Source: Hydractinia symbiolongicarpus
Lineage: Eukaryota; Cnidaria; Hydrozoa; Anthoathecata; Hydractiniidae
Direction of reading: 5' to 3'
Assembly (NCBI RefSeq): GCF_029227915.1
Contig: NC_079882.1
Span: 8,062,001-8,122,000 of the forward strand
DNA length: 60,000 nucleotides
Of the stretch, positions 1 through 11,145 are shown one piece after another (position 1 is the stretch's first letter; each line of letters starts with the position of its first letter). Position numbers and translations under genes: made by a program. The notes below the pieces were generated by a model. It was not told the origin of the DNA. It made no database searches and saw nothing but the letters and a program-made list of their open reading frames with translations.

Positions 1-352
1 GATAGATAGAAAGATGTGCATATTTTACATGACTAGCCTCACAAATAACGAGGGATATACCCTGTCTATTATTTCCAGGAAGGGCTATGGTTTAGATGGA
101 GAGTCTAAAGTATTTAATGCTCATTTTTAGCTGCGCAGACCGAATTAGGGCCTGCACTCCACTAGACACCTCCTGGCAACATCCAACGGCCCACACAGTG
201 TGCCATCTCCCCAATATCCCTCACATGGCTTGGGTTAACCCTAGGGCTATGGTGACAATTACTCGCCCATGTTGAATCGCTGTCAAGAGGAATCAAACCT
301 CGGTCTCCCGCACAGAGTATGAGAGCTATAACCACTAATCTATGACGCCACA
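1..352 (-). mobile_element. tRNA-derived SINE, GATA-tailed family, copy 1 (cut by window edge)
   Basis: Read on the minus strand from about base 352, this begins with a tRNA-like head. It has an A-box-like stretch (TAGTGGTTATAG) and a B-box-like stretch (GGTTTGATTCC) about 40 bases apart. A unique body follows, and the element ends in a GATA/CTAT simple tail at the window edge. The body shares long stretches with 18624-18850, including the words around 'CCGTTGGATGTTGC' and 'AATAATAGACAGG'. That marks a dispersed family and not a functional tRNA. Both Pol III boxes are still recognisable here. The reading frame that crosses it is incidental. Confidence 0.7.
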
Positions 353-371
353 TAAGCTGTTGATCATAAAA

Positions 372-1640
372 TTTTGTTTAAAAAACTATGGTGTTTTTGC
401 ATCAGAGATGGTGCGTTTTACTGGTTTGTATATTGATGACTTAAAATCTGCCATCAATTAAAATTATATACCACCATCAATATGCAGATGATACAATAAT
501 TATTTCATCCAATAAAAACTTGGATACCCTTGTCTCACAGGCTGAATAATAACAAAATGACTATAAATATGAACAAAACTTGAACAATATTTTTTGGCAA
601 CCACAGTGAGTTAAAAAACATTGTGAACAAAACCATTTCTTTGAAGAGGAGTAAAAAAGTTAAATACCTTGGAGTAATATTTGATCAATAAAAGCAATGG
701 GAAGAGCACATTAATGACATAAAGAGAAAAATTCTTTTCAAATATTCTAAAATTAGAACCATTGCATCTTGCTTATACCTCACACCAAAACCTTCTAATT
801 AATAAACTTGTTATGCCATTTCAACTACACTTTTTTTTATATAAGAAACATACTGCTTGGCTTCAGCCTGAGCGTTTCTTAATTTTTCCTGATTTAAGCT
901 TCAAATGTTTCTAAACTGTTTCTTAATTTTTATAGTTCTTACATGTGTTTTCCTTCTTTTTCTTTACAGGGTTACAGTATTATACTACGACTTAAAATGT
1001 GAAGGGCAGCCTTTCACTATAGAAACACGCTAAATCTTTTTTATTGAAGTTGTTAAAAGATTATATACATATATAATATATTTGAAAACATTTATATTGA
1101 AGTCATTGCAGTGTTTGTTGTTTCTGTAATATATAGTTTGAATGTTATTTTGAAAGTTGCCATGCTTGTTTTTAATGTTTTCGAGTTTCAAATTAATATG
1201 CAGTTGAAATATATAAATGTCGAAAAAGCAACAAACGCTAGCAGCTATCGGTCATTATTAATGGCTTAGTATTCCTTGCATTTTTAAAAATCTTGTTTGA
1301 GACTTTCAGCCTAGCCATGTTTCTTAACTTTTTCTTAATTTCGGCCTAATCTCAACCTCATGTTTCTTTATAGATGTTTCTTATATAAAAAATAAGGTGT
1401 ACTGCTTTTTTACATAGGCTTATGCCACCAAGGTAGATTGGGAAAAACTAGAAAAACAATTAAAATGTGTCTGTACCTTTTTTGAGAGAATATTCATTAA
1501 ATAATTTACTTATAAAAAACGATGCCAGTAGTAGAAGGCACAAACAAGAATCACTGAACTCTTGATAACATGCTCTCAAAATTCCTTTTGGAAAAAAAAT
1601 TGCCACAATCACCAAACAATATCGGCTTGTAAAAATAGGT
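372..1640 (+). pseudogene. Decayed non-LTR retrotransposon reverse transcriptase
   Basis: This is a wreck of a LINE-type reverse transcriptase. The catalytic motif Y-A-D-D is readable at 481-492, followed by T-I-I-I-S-S. Farther on, a K-Y-L-G-V-I-F-D block lies at about 662-690, which is the usual landmark after the RT palm. Near 1420 a tract reading W-E-K-L-E-K-Q-L looks like the thumb/linker region seen after it. Many stops and frame changes interrupt it, and a 556-bp inverted-repeat element (835-1390) has inserted in the middle. It cannot encode a working enzyme. The clade is not certain, and the outer limits are approximate. Confidence 0.7.
835..1390. mobile_element. MITE-like element inside the RT pseudogene
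   Basis: The two ends are a perfect 16-bp inverted repeat (TTTTATATAAGAAACA at 835-850 and its complement at 1375-1390). The interior has no coding potential and repeats the word GTTTCTTAA near both ends. Reverse transcriptase similarity is found on both sides, so this is an insertion into the older retrotransposon. The target duplication cannot be defined, because the flanks are T/A runs. Confidence 0.6.
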
Positions 1641-3243
1641 TCACACTTCCCTTGGTCAACACGAACTTGTCAAAAAAGCCTTCCTGTTAATAAATCTGCA
1701 ACAGTGCAAAGGTAATCTTCCAGACCAGGTGACCTGTAATGACAACTTGCAGATCAAACAATTTTTATATGTAAATCAAATTATGGGAAGTTAAACAGGG
1801 TTTAATAATGACAACACTAACAATAGATCATTGTCAAATAATCTTTTTTCTATTTTCCGTACCAGTGCCGACTGTTGTATAGTTTCCCTTTTTTTATGAA
1901 TATTCATATTATCCATACTCCTAGATTTCACTAAACAGATATGGCCACAATGACACAAATAACTTTCCACTGCCCACTTCGAAAACGACGAAAAATAAAA
2001 AACATATAGTCTCGATGCCCCCAGCGTATAATTGAATGTGACGCATGTCACGAAAATCGATTTGTCAACTTGTCACCTTGATACGAAGCTTAAAAAGGGA
2101 GATATCAATACCATTTCTTATAAATTTGTTTAACGAAAGATGTGATATCTTTGGTATTTTTTCTTCACCTACAAGTGAATTTTTAAAAAGTATTTATCAA
2201 GCTCACTCTTCCCGTTCTAAAGCTCGTTTTTTGATGAATGATGGAAGCAGATTTATTGTTCCTTTTTGTTGTATTATTATGTGCATGATTATTAATAATT
2301 AATAAGCAACAAAAGTTCATGTGTTTCATTTTTTAATTCTTTATCATAAACATGAACATGAAATATTTCCCCGTTGTCTTTGGTTAGGCAATGAAATTAG
2401 CTGTAACAGCATCGCCACGTGAAGGTAGACAACACGTGAAGGTAGACAACACATTGCACTGTGTTGACAAACTTAATATCGAACCCGTAGTTTTATTCAG
2501 TTCGGCCTACAGTTCAAAATGGTTGAGTGACCAAGTAAGGTTGTATTATCGCTCCCAAGAAAAACAAAAACATCGGGATTAACTCAGTTGAATTTGTTGA
2601 TGTTTGATACTCATCAAGGCTTAGCATCATTTATATTTTTTCATTTTAAAAAGTGCCGAAGAAAGTGCCGAAGTCTGCCAAGGCAATTTCTGAAGGTTTT
2701 CAGTGCTTTTGACCATTGTCTCTGGCATTTTTTCTGTCGAAGGACTGCCAAAGTGATTTTGAAAAATTGCGAGGTTGCTTCGGCAATTATTTGCTGAAGC
2801 AAATATATCTGAAATTCGAAGACTGTGATAGTAAGATCACACACCCCAGACCCCAGGAATAATAATCATTTTCGTTTTATTATGAAGAAACCAATAAAAG
2901 CCTTGTCAAAGCCAACATGTGCATCCTACAGTACAGTCCAGATGTAAGCGTACGCGTACGCTCAAGTTTCACACCTTTTTCTCGGAGGCGGTAGTTGTTT
3001 GTCTTAATAAACAAAAAATTATCGTAATAAACAAAAGATTATTGAAGAAAAAATAGCTTATTATAACTGCGCGTAACTATTGTTAAATAGTGTTAACATA
3101 ACTATTCCCAATAGCATAATTGCAAATGTTATCAACTCTATCACTGTGACACAAAGAGCCATTGTTTAATAGTTTTATTAAATAAAAGTTTTGCGTGGAA
3201 ACTAAAAAAACTAGCGAGAAAGAATTGTTGGTTGCGCGGGTTA

Positions 3244-5166
3244 CAGTCCCGATCGCGAGTAACTATGCACGAGTATACGAGTACGGGTACATTAAATGCA
3301 GAGTAAAGTGCAAGACAAGTGTGAGTAATTGGCGAGTATACTAGTCCATACCCTTGAGTATAACCTCTTGCGCATGCGAGTACAGTAAGTGAATGATTTG
3401 TGAGTACGTGTGCGAGTATAAGGTAAAAAACGGGAATTCGTCTTAGCGTAATTTTTATCTACCTTACACGTTGTGAAAACTTTTACTTCGTATTCGCGTC
3501 GTAAGAAATAACATTTTATTTTTTATGTTGCAACAAATTTTCTTTAGTTTACATAAAAATGTATACGTTGCTGTAATGGCTCTTTCTCACCGAGGAGAAA
3601 ACCCTTTGCATCTAAATGTTTTTTTCTCCTAGCTAAATGTTTTGTTGCTACATTCAAACATTATTCCTTTTTTTCATCGCAAGCATGAATTAAACAATGA
3701 ACTCTGGAGACTAAATTAAGCCAATCACATTTAATTTTATTGTTTTGTAAGTAACCAAAAGTTTTTTGAGAATTTTGAGTGAGTTCCCTAATTACTTCAA
3801 AATGGGTTGTCATAAATTATAAGTGGCTTTCAAGTCTATCGTGTAGCTATCAGCATTTCGCCATTTTGAAAGATTAAAGGAGCATTTTAGCACTAAATTC
3901 AGCACTAAATTTTGTTTCTATGAAGCTTTATGTTCTTATATGAAAAATATTATATTAAAAAATAACGTGTATCAAGGATATGCGTCTTATTTAAAATGCA
4001 TAAAAATAAACAAGAATAGTGAATTATTACAGATCGTATGTAACAACGATGTACGGAAAATTCTTTCTCATGTTTTTATAATTTTATTACCCATTCTCAT
4101 CTTAGCATAGTATGCATAATAAAATAAGCGGCAGTAATGGGGAGGACAAAGTTTCACATGTCTTATTAAGTGTATTTTTAATTTTTTTCATATATTTTGT
4201 GGGCACCTGTTGTTTAAAAGTAGCAAATATAAAAAAGAAAAGAAAGAATGAATATCATTCAAACTAAATTGTTACATTTTTTACTGCTTTTTAACAGCAT
4301 TTATCAATTTAGTCCTGGGCATTAGCTTGTGAAATACATGTCAATAACTCGTAAACATGATACCTGCTATATTGTTCTATTACCAGAATCAAATCATTTC
4401 AAAATCTCAATGTTATTGCAAAGATATAAATAGATTAGAATAACATTCAACACAAAAGAAAAATTTATCCCCAGAATCGTGTTTTAGAGATAGTGAGGAG
4501 ATCTTCATAACGCAGACAACTGAATTTCATTCGGTATTTTTAGACTTAAAAATCATTTTTCAGAAGTGACATTGGTTTGTTTGTTTGTTCAGAAGCAAAA
4601 GAGTTCGCTTGAAAGTTACGACTCCGTTGTAAGGCAATTAAGGTTCTCCCTCGTTCTGGCTATCATATATAGCTTGCGTTGGTGCGCACTTTCCCGCAGT
4701 TGAGTTGAATATAACGCAAATCAGTTTAGACTCGTCTGGCTCTTCGGAGTGTCAAGTCCCTGTGGCATGGTTCCAAATGGGACTGCTGATTCGATCGTAA
4801 ATCAACAAAACGCCAGGGCTTAAAGTGTTAGCATGTAATCTCAATGCCAGCTTCAACTCACTATTGAACATAGAAAACTAACGAACGAAGAAACACTGTA
4901 AAAATAGTGTTTTTCAATAAATCCAACACCAACATAAAAGCATATTGACCGCAAGTGCATTCCCCGCCAGTTTCTCGATTAATTATATCGTTTGCCTTTC
5001 AAACACGCTAGCGAGTACTCTGTGAGTACAATAGCAAAAATGTGCGAGTATTTTTGACGTACTCGTACGTGCATTATACTCGTCGCGTACTTGTGGAATA
5101 CCCACGGAAAAAATTACTTGTACCTGTAGTTTAATACTTGTGTATAGTTACTCGCGATCGGTACTG
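3244..5166. mobile_element. Nested TA-flanked inverted-repeat element with CGAGTA subterminal repeats
   Basis: Inside the larger element, about 32 bp beginning CAGTCCCGATCGCGAGTAAC (3244 on) recur inverted at the right end (finishing at 5166) with about three mismatches. Both ends sit next to TA. Next to each end lie many copies of GAGTA/CGAGTA words in the same inward orientation (3244-3425 and the complement in 5005-5150). This resembles the subterminal binding-site arrays of DNA transposons. No open frame of useful length is present. It shares the CAGT start with the host element but is otherwise different, so it is a second family. Confidence 0.7.
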
Positions 5167-5187
5167 TAAATAAAGCTTTTAAGCGAT

Positions 5188-5505
5188 AGAAATTATTATA
5201 TTTTACCAAAGATTGAAACTTTAATTTTGATAGAAAAGCTTTTTTAGATCGCTTTTTAAAAGTTTAAAAACGAATAGCAGTGATAGAAATGTTTTTTTTA
5301 GATCGATTTTTAAAATGTTAAAAACGAAAAACGGCGGTAGAAATGTTTTTTAAATCAATTCCTAAAAGTTTAAAAACGAAAAACTGCTATAGAAAAGCTT
5401 TTTTAAATCGCATTTTAAAAGTTTAAAAACGAAAAACAGCGATAGAAATGTTTTTTTAGATCGATTTTTAAAAGTTTAAAAAGGAAAAACAGCGTTAGAA
5501 ATGTT
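5188..5505 (+). repeat. 53-bp minisatellite, about six units
   Basis: The word AGAAA preceded by GCGAT or a variant recurs at 5188, 5232, 5285, 5339, 5391, 5444 and 5497. Apart from the first interval, spacing is 52-54 bases. Each unit also carries a TTTTTTAGATCG-like tract and AAAAGTTTAAAAACGAAAAA. It lies in the right part of the 2929-5868 element, outside the nested one. Confidence 0.8.
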
Positions 5506-6060
5506 TTTGCGAAGATGTGTCTCCTTCTCTTTTAAACCTCCTTGCTTATTTTTTTTAAATATTTTGATCATTGGATTTGTTGTTTTTTAAAAGAGCTTGT
5601 AATTTTTAAATATATCGAGATTAAAATCGTATTACTATAATTAGTTTCGTCATTAAAAAAAATAAAAATTCAATGGCCTTCGCGTTTAATTTTTTCTCAC
5701 GCAGAGTAATGTCTATAAACAATGTTTCTTGCTATGCTTTTGTTTTTAACACTAAGCAATTATTTTCGCGCAATTTGAAAGGAATTCGCTAACCTATTGT
5801 TTTTTTGAATGAAAGCAATTATTTTTGCAAGTTGAGCGTACGCGTACGCTTACATCTGGACTGTACTGTAGCTAATCCACTGACTCCTGACCTAGATAAA
5901 AAATTACACAAACTAAGATATCATCAACATGCCCTTTTCGTAGTTGGTAACTACAGTTTACAGCTGATATCTAGCCATGCGATTCTTCACTGGTGTGGAA
6001 GTGAACGCTGATGAGACATGGATGATACAAGCCTTAATATTTGCACTTACAAGCAAAACA

Positions 6061-6092
6061 AGATAGATAGATAGATGTGCATATTTTACATC
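6061..6092 (-). repeat. 3' tail fragment of the GATA-tailed SINE
   Basis: The sequence is a GATA simple repeat followed by ATGTGCATATTTTACAT. This is the same end as seen at 1-40 and, with changes, at 18624-18655. Only the tail end of the SINE family is present here. Confidence 0.5.
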
Positions 6093-7003
6093 TTGCCACT
6101 TAGTTACATTTTAACCCCTTTTTGCCTATGTGAAAAGTCCATGTTGTACACCAAAGGAAAAGGAAATACAGCAAGCTTACTGATATATGGAAATGTTTTA
6201 ATATGTATTATTGTGTGACCAGGAGGGATCCAACCCTCCTGATGTCAAATATCTTGATATACTTCAAAGCCAATAACAATTCAATATTTCTTAGGGTATC
6301 CATCATGTTTTGGGGGAAACACGCCAGTTACATGGTATCTCACTTCAAACGTATATATATTGTGTAATTTTGGGTGAGATTTTGCTAATTTAGCGTTTTC
6401 TCTAGTTTAGATATTTCTTGTTCTTGTTAAATCAAAGCTTCTTCTGTAAATAGTTTTGAATGTGAAAAGTTGTGTTTTCCATGAGGGTGCGGACTCGCCG
6501 AAAACGACGTACATATATGTTAGGGTGGCCGCGGGTGTTTTTTCGGGTTTTCTTTAAGGTTTTCGTCTGTAACCGTCTGGGATTTTATTACAGCTGGGAT
6601 TCTATTACAGCTATATTTAACAAATAAATGATATAAAAAACAGTTTTTTTCCGAACTTCCATTGTTGGGTATATGACTACCGTTATGTTTATGTTTGGTA
6701 TTGGGTACCTTAACCATGCCGTTATTATGTGCCAATATGCAAATGTGCTATAATGGCGCGGCAGCTGTACTGTAAAGTATCTAGAGACTTTGTTAATACA
6801 CAGAAGACAAACATTCATGTTGATACAAATATACGCTTTGTTATTTCGTTTACTAACCCTCCGTCATAACCAGAGATTTGAGTTTAGCATCCACTACCAC
6901 CAGTCAGGGTTAACACCTATTTAGGCGGCATGACGTAATTAGGCGAGTCGTTTAGTTAGGCCACGTGATGTAGTTTAATTAGCTAGCTAGGCTACCATGC
7001 ACT

Positions 7004-7129
7004 ACATCCGTATTTCATTCTCAACAGAGAATGCTTCACCCCGATCAGACCTCTGATCATGACGGGCGAGTCGAGATCAGAGGTCTGATCGGGGTGAAGC
7101 ATTCTCCGTTGAGAATGAAATACGGATGT
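7004..7129. repeat. Near-perfect 55-bp hairpin (compound palindrome)
   Basis: The arm at 7004-7058 is repeated in inverted orientation at 7075-7129 with a single mismatch, leaving a 16-base loop (7059-7074). Each arm also contains its own palindrome, GATCAGA-CC-TCTGATC, so the DNA could form a branched cruciform. No terminal duplication or coding frame was seen. It could be a very short foldback transposon or a hairpin RNA source. Confidence 0.85.
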
Positions 7130-8421
7130 GCTATGATAAATATTCACCTATGAATATATTGCTTGTTTAAATTGCAATTTTTTTGCTGTTTTGTCTTTAG
7201 CTAAAATCTAGCTAGCTTTCTTGTTGATGTTTTCACAGAAGACGATTGATTTTTGTTTCCCTATTACATTGCTACAAAATTAACAGCAATACGTCCTAAA
7301 TAAAACACTTACTATTATGGTGTTTGCCAAATAACAAGAAATCAGATCATAAAAGGCAGTCAGGTCAGGTCGCAGCTTTGTAGCCATATTTTTTTTTTCA
7401 TCCTACGGGTAGCTGTACTTATTGACGGTAATACAAAGGCCGCGTAGTTGTGGAGATTTCGCCGCGTGCTCCCCCGCGCTAGCAGCACACCTACCTCCTT
7501 CTTTTTCATAGGGTGTCATTGCATTTTCCGACAATATAAAAAGTGGAAGAAAGGTCTGGGTACGGAGAATAGAACAGTGTTCTATATAATTTGTCTTTCA
7601 ATGAGACCACCTAGTGCTTTTCTCTAAAACAGGATAAGACTTCTCCGTTGAGGTTTATTTTTTTCCCTTTGACAAAAAACTTGCACTCCCTCTCTAACGC
7701 TTTATTTGCGAAAGGTTGTTAAAAAATCAAACATCAGTATTGTATTATACACAACCTATATAAGAATAGAAAAGTTCTAGCCCAGAGACATTCCCAAGCC
7801 TTCCCAAACTCTTGTGTGGTGGATTCTATTTGTCACAGCAGACAATCTACACCGAATGATAAGTAACTTTTATTATAGTGCAACTTGCCCCAAAAGTTCG
7901 TGAACTGACAAAAAAATAAACAAAATACCCTGGGAAACTCATTCGGCAATCTATCAAATGGGGTAAGCATAGCTCACGTCGTCTCCCATGATGACAATTT
8001 CTAGAAACTGTTTGCTCCACATTTCAGAAGCTTTGAGCAACTGTCAAGTTCTCAAAAGGATTTCAAAAGTTATTTTGCTATTTGAGTGTTCTAAGAAAGC
8101 ATTGAATATATGCACAGCTAGAATAGTGTTTGAAAAAAAAATGAAAATATTCTGAAAATATTTGTAGAAGTGGTACCTTTGCTCTCCAAATAATTAACCT
8201 TTGTTTTAAACTACTAACACGTAGTCATTGGCAGTAGTAGTATCTATTAAAATCTTAGAGCTTTTGAAAAAGAAAAAAAAAATCGTAATCTGCAATACAC
8301 GTATCATTTTTCTACTTTTCTATTCATCTTCATTTTTTTTAAAGTACTAAACGAAACCGAGCATAAATGCAGCAATAATTTGATGTCGAAGTCTAATCTG
8401 AACTCAAATGTAACGTGTAGT
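7130..8421. other. No gene seen
   Basis: AT-rich sequence with short A and T runs and scattered stops in all frames. I find no convincing exon, RNA gene or repeat structure here. Confidence 0.5.
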
Positions 8422-9712
8422 ATTATTATTTATTATTATTATTATTCATATTTACACAGGTTGACTACGTCAGAATATATACATATCTGGTATCAATGCA
8501 GGACCTGTACAAAAATAAATGAAAGTAAAAGCTAAAAATACTATAAAAATTTTGTTTCGAAGAGGCATAGTTAGTAAGTGCAGCACTCTTGGATAAAGAC
8601 GAGTGATGAGTAAGCAAGTAGGCACGTATCAGGATAAGTCACTGTGAAGGAGAATGGCATAGTTGATCGTAAGTGTGAATGTGTAACTATATATATTAAA
8701 ATGTGTCAAATAATCAAGTAAATAAATAAAATTTTCAGACACTGAGTCAAAAAGAGGCATCAGAATTGTTAAAACACCAACTGAGGTGAAATGCTATGAC
8801 AGACTACTAAGAAAGCACAAGTTCAGACATCATCATACACAATGATACTGTTTCAAAAGAGGCGTGAGAAGTGATAGAAACACCGATTGAAGTTATGAAA
8901 GAAAGACTACCAGGAAAATCATGATTGGCATGGCACAATACATAAGTCAAATATGAATATATATTACCATTCGTGCTTAAAAATATACCGTTTAAAATTG
9001 ACAAAAGATTTTTCATTTCGTACATCCAAGTTCAGTGTATTGAACAATTGTGCACCATAGTAGCTCGTAGTCTTTCGGCCAGCTTCTGTTCTAACTTTTG
9101 GTAATCTTATCTGCGACCTGTTACCTCTCGTGTTGATATTATGATTCACCAGCTCGTATTGAATATTGCTAACGTTTATCAATTTTATGGAGAATCTTGA
9201 AAACATCTGTGACAGCTTTTCTTTTACGTTCGTTTTCAATAGAAATCGAATGTTCTCCAGTATTATGAATGATAGTGTTAGCACGATTATGAAGTCCTTC
9301 AAATTTCATTTTCCAAGAATTACTTTGGTTACAATATACAGGATAACAGTAGTGAAATATTGGTTTGATCAACGCGTTATATATGGAATTAGCTACCACA
9401 GGAGAAATCTGATGTCGTAATTTCTTCAATAAGTATATACGAGAGCAAATCTTCTTATACACCTTGCTGTAGTGTTCGTTCAGGTTCAGATGAGAATCTA
9501 ACGTTATCCCAAGATATTCGTAAGTATCAGACTGGCTGATGGTAGTAGATAAAATTTCAACATTACAATCATCCACATTTGACAATCTATTTCTATACAT
9601 AACAAATTCGGTTTTTCCTTTTTTCATGTTGAGAATAAGACAATTATCTCTAATCCAGGATTGTACAACATCAGCTTCTTTGTTAATAACGGATACAATG
9701 TGACGTTCGTTT
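8422..9712 (-). pseudogene. 5'-truncated non-LTR retrotransposon, RT C-terminal half
   Basis: On the minus strand, two overlapping frames (9169 to about 9712, then 8964-9302) together read as the end of a LINE reverse transcriptase. The stretch runs I-N-K-E-A-D-V-V-Q-S-W, then F-V-M-Y, then Y-E-Y-L-G-I-T-L-D-S-H-L-N-L-N-E-H. It continues through a thumb-like Y-N-A-L-I-K-P-I-F-H-Y-C-Y-P-V region to a basic tail containing F-N-T-L-N-L and F-K-R-Y-I. The Y-x-D-D catalytic motif is not present, because the copy is 5' truncated. A frameshift near 9200-9300 breaks it. The 3' end at 8422-8450 is an ATT/AAT simple repeat, as expected for a LINE tail read from the minus strand. Confidence 0.75.
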
Positions 9713-10354
9713 TTTTTTTATCGATACAATCTCGTATGTCAGCATGAGCATTTTTGTCTTATTGCAAGAAACTTCACAGGCCTTTTATGTGAGTGTCGTT
9801 TCGTAGTGCCCGCTGTTAGAATGCGTGACTAGTGCGTTTTAAACGCTGTATACCCGATCTCTAAAGAAGTGGAGGTTCTGTGATGTTGATGTCGAGGCGG
9901 TTTTCAGCTTGATGCCGCTAGAGGTAATTAATTTATATGCTATATCTCTAAGTATATTAATCGTGCCCAATTCAGCGACGTATGTTAAATTGTTGTAAAA
10001 AATATCCAGGTTACTTTGTATTGAAGAGTTTAGTTATTTTGTATGGTGCGCTAGCTGTATATCCCATTCGATATAACAACTACCATTCTTATCTGAAGAA
10101 CAGGTCTTCAGGGTAAGCCAACCGTTCCGGCAGTCAGTCATTTTTTTGGTGAGTAAAGGGATGGAAGTTGTTGTTTGACTTTATAGTCTCATAGATACGG
10201 TCCAGATAATTGTGATGTTGTTGGGTGCATACTAATAACACAAGGAAGTAGAAGAGAAGTATTTGCATAGAGTATAAAAAGTTTTGATTCCTGTCAACCA
10301 CTACCATACCGCCTGTTTTGTTTTCAAAGTACCAATCATTACTTAGCTAATCGT
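9713..10354. other. No gene seen
   Basis: The stretch lies between two retrotransposon fragments. A short open tract at about 9850-9920 ends at a GT but has no supporting homology that I recognise. Confidence 0.4.
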
Positions 10355-10886
10355 TTGGAATGCGTAAAGAGAGTTAGGAGAGAAAAAGTGCAGAAAACCT
10401 ATACAGAAATACTGGAAATATCTAGTATGATGCCTATCCATGATAGAAATCTGAAAAGCCTTGTAACTGAAGTTTATAAGTGTCTTCATGGATTGAACCC
10501 TGAACTAATGTGGGATATTTTTCGAAAGAAAGAGACTACTTACAGTCTTAGGCGTGGTACTGTACTGGTCATTCCACCTTCTAAAAGCAGTATCGGGCAA
10601 AATTCTTTTCAATTTCGCGCTAGCCTAGCCTGGAATTACCTACCTGCGTGTGCCAAAAATGTGACAGATCTAAAAGAATTCAAATCTGTTATCAGGCACG
10701 TTGAAATATACTGCCAATGTAAACTCTGTGCTGCTCATTCGGGGATCAATCGATGATTTATTTTAGTATTTTATTTGTATTTTTATCACTTAGTATTTAC
10801 ATGTTTTAATTTGATAGTTGGTATAAATTAGTACATTGTAACTATACTGGATCCAACTTTAAATAAAGAAATAAATAAAAATAAAA

Positions 10887-10932
<46 letters not shown>
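10355..10932 (+). pseudogene. LINE reverse transcriptase C-terminal fragment with TAAA tail
   Basis: An open frame at 10355-10756 (133 residues) matches the pattern of the last domain of LINE reverse transcriptases. It has basic residues, M-P-I-H-D-R-N-L-K-S-L-V-T-E-V-Y-K, then L-N-P-E-L-M-W-D-I-F, Y-S-L-R-R-G, and a closing S-F-Q-F-R-A-S-L-A-W-N-Y-L-P block with F-K-S-V-I. It lacks the RT palm. About 100 bases after the stop the sequence passes into a long TAAA repeat (10873-10932), which is the likely retrotransposon 3' tail. It is in the opposite orientation to the 8422-9712 copy and reads as a different, intact tail. It is 5' truncated and so not functional. Confidence 0.75.
10873..10932 (+). 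repeat. TAAA microsatellite
   Basis: Tandem TAAA units form the probable tail of the upstream retrotransposon fragment. Confidence 0.9.
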
Positions 10933-10933
<1 letters not shown>

Positions 10934-10940
10934 CAATATT

Positions 10941-11145
10941 CATGTTCCCGAAATTGAATTCTAACGTTCCCGTTTTTCTAAATTGTTCCCTAAATTGAAA
11001 TATATTATTTCAATTTCGGGAACATGTTCCCGAAATTAAAATTTTTGTTCCCGTTGTTCCCTAAAATGAAATAATAGCATTTCAATTTCGGGAACATGTT
11101 CCCGATTCTGAAATTGATGTTCCTTTTTGTTCCCGAAATTGATTT
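10941..11145. repeat. Cluster of GTTCCCGAAATTGAA words in both orientations
   Basis: GTTCCCGAAATTGAA or close variants appear at 10944, 10985, 11029, 11056, 11097 and 11129. Inverted copies (CAATTTCGGGAAC) at 11011 and 11082 are fused to forward copies to give the palindrome CGGGAACATGTTCCCG. The same word recurs at 15089, 15267, 15660 and, inverted, at 15829. Confidence 0.8.

Larger units (their letters stand above)
2929..5868. mobile_element. Tc1/mariner-like non-autonomous DNA transposon (outer element)
   Basis: A perfect 37-bp terminal inverted repeat beginning CAGTACAGTCCAGATGTAAG is at 2929-2965, with its complement at 5832-5868. Each end is bordered by TA (2927-2928 and 5869-5870), which fits a TA target duplication. 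CAGT ends plus TA duplication are typical of the Tc1/mariner superfamily. No transposase frame is visible in the 2.9 kb, so the element is non-autonomous. It contains another inverted-repeat element (3244-5166) and a 53-bp minisatellite (5188-5505). The perfect ends suggest fairly recent movement. Confidence 0.8.

Noticed and set aside
162-353. 63-residue minus-strand frame
   Set aside because: It overlaps the tRNA-like head and body of a SINE, and its composition follows the repeat.
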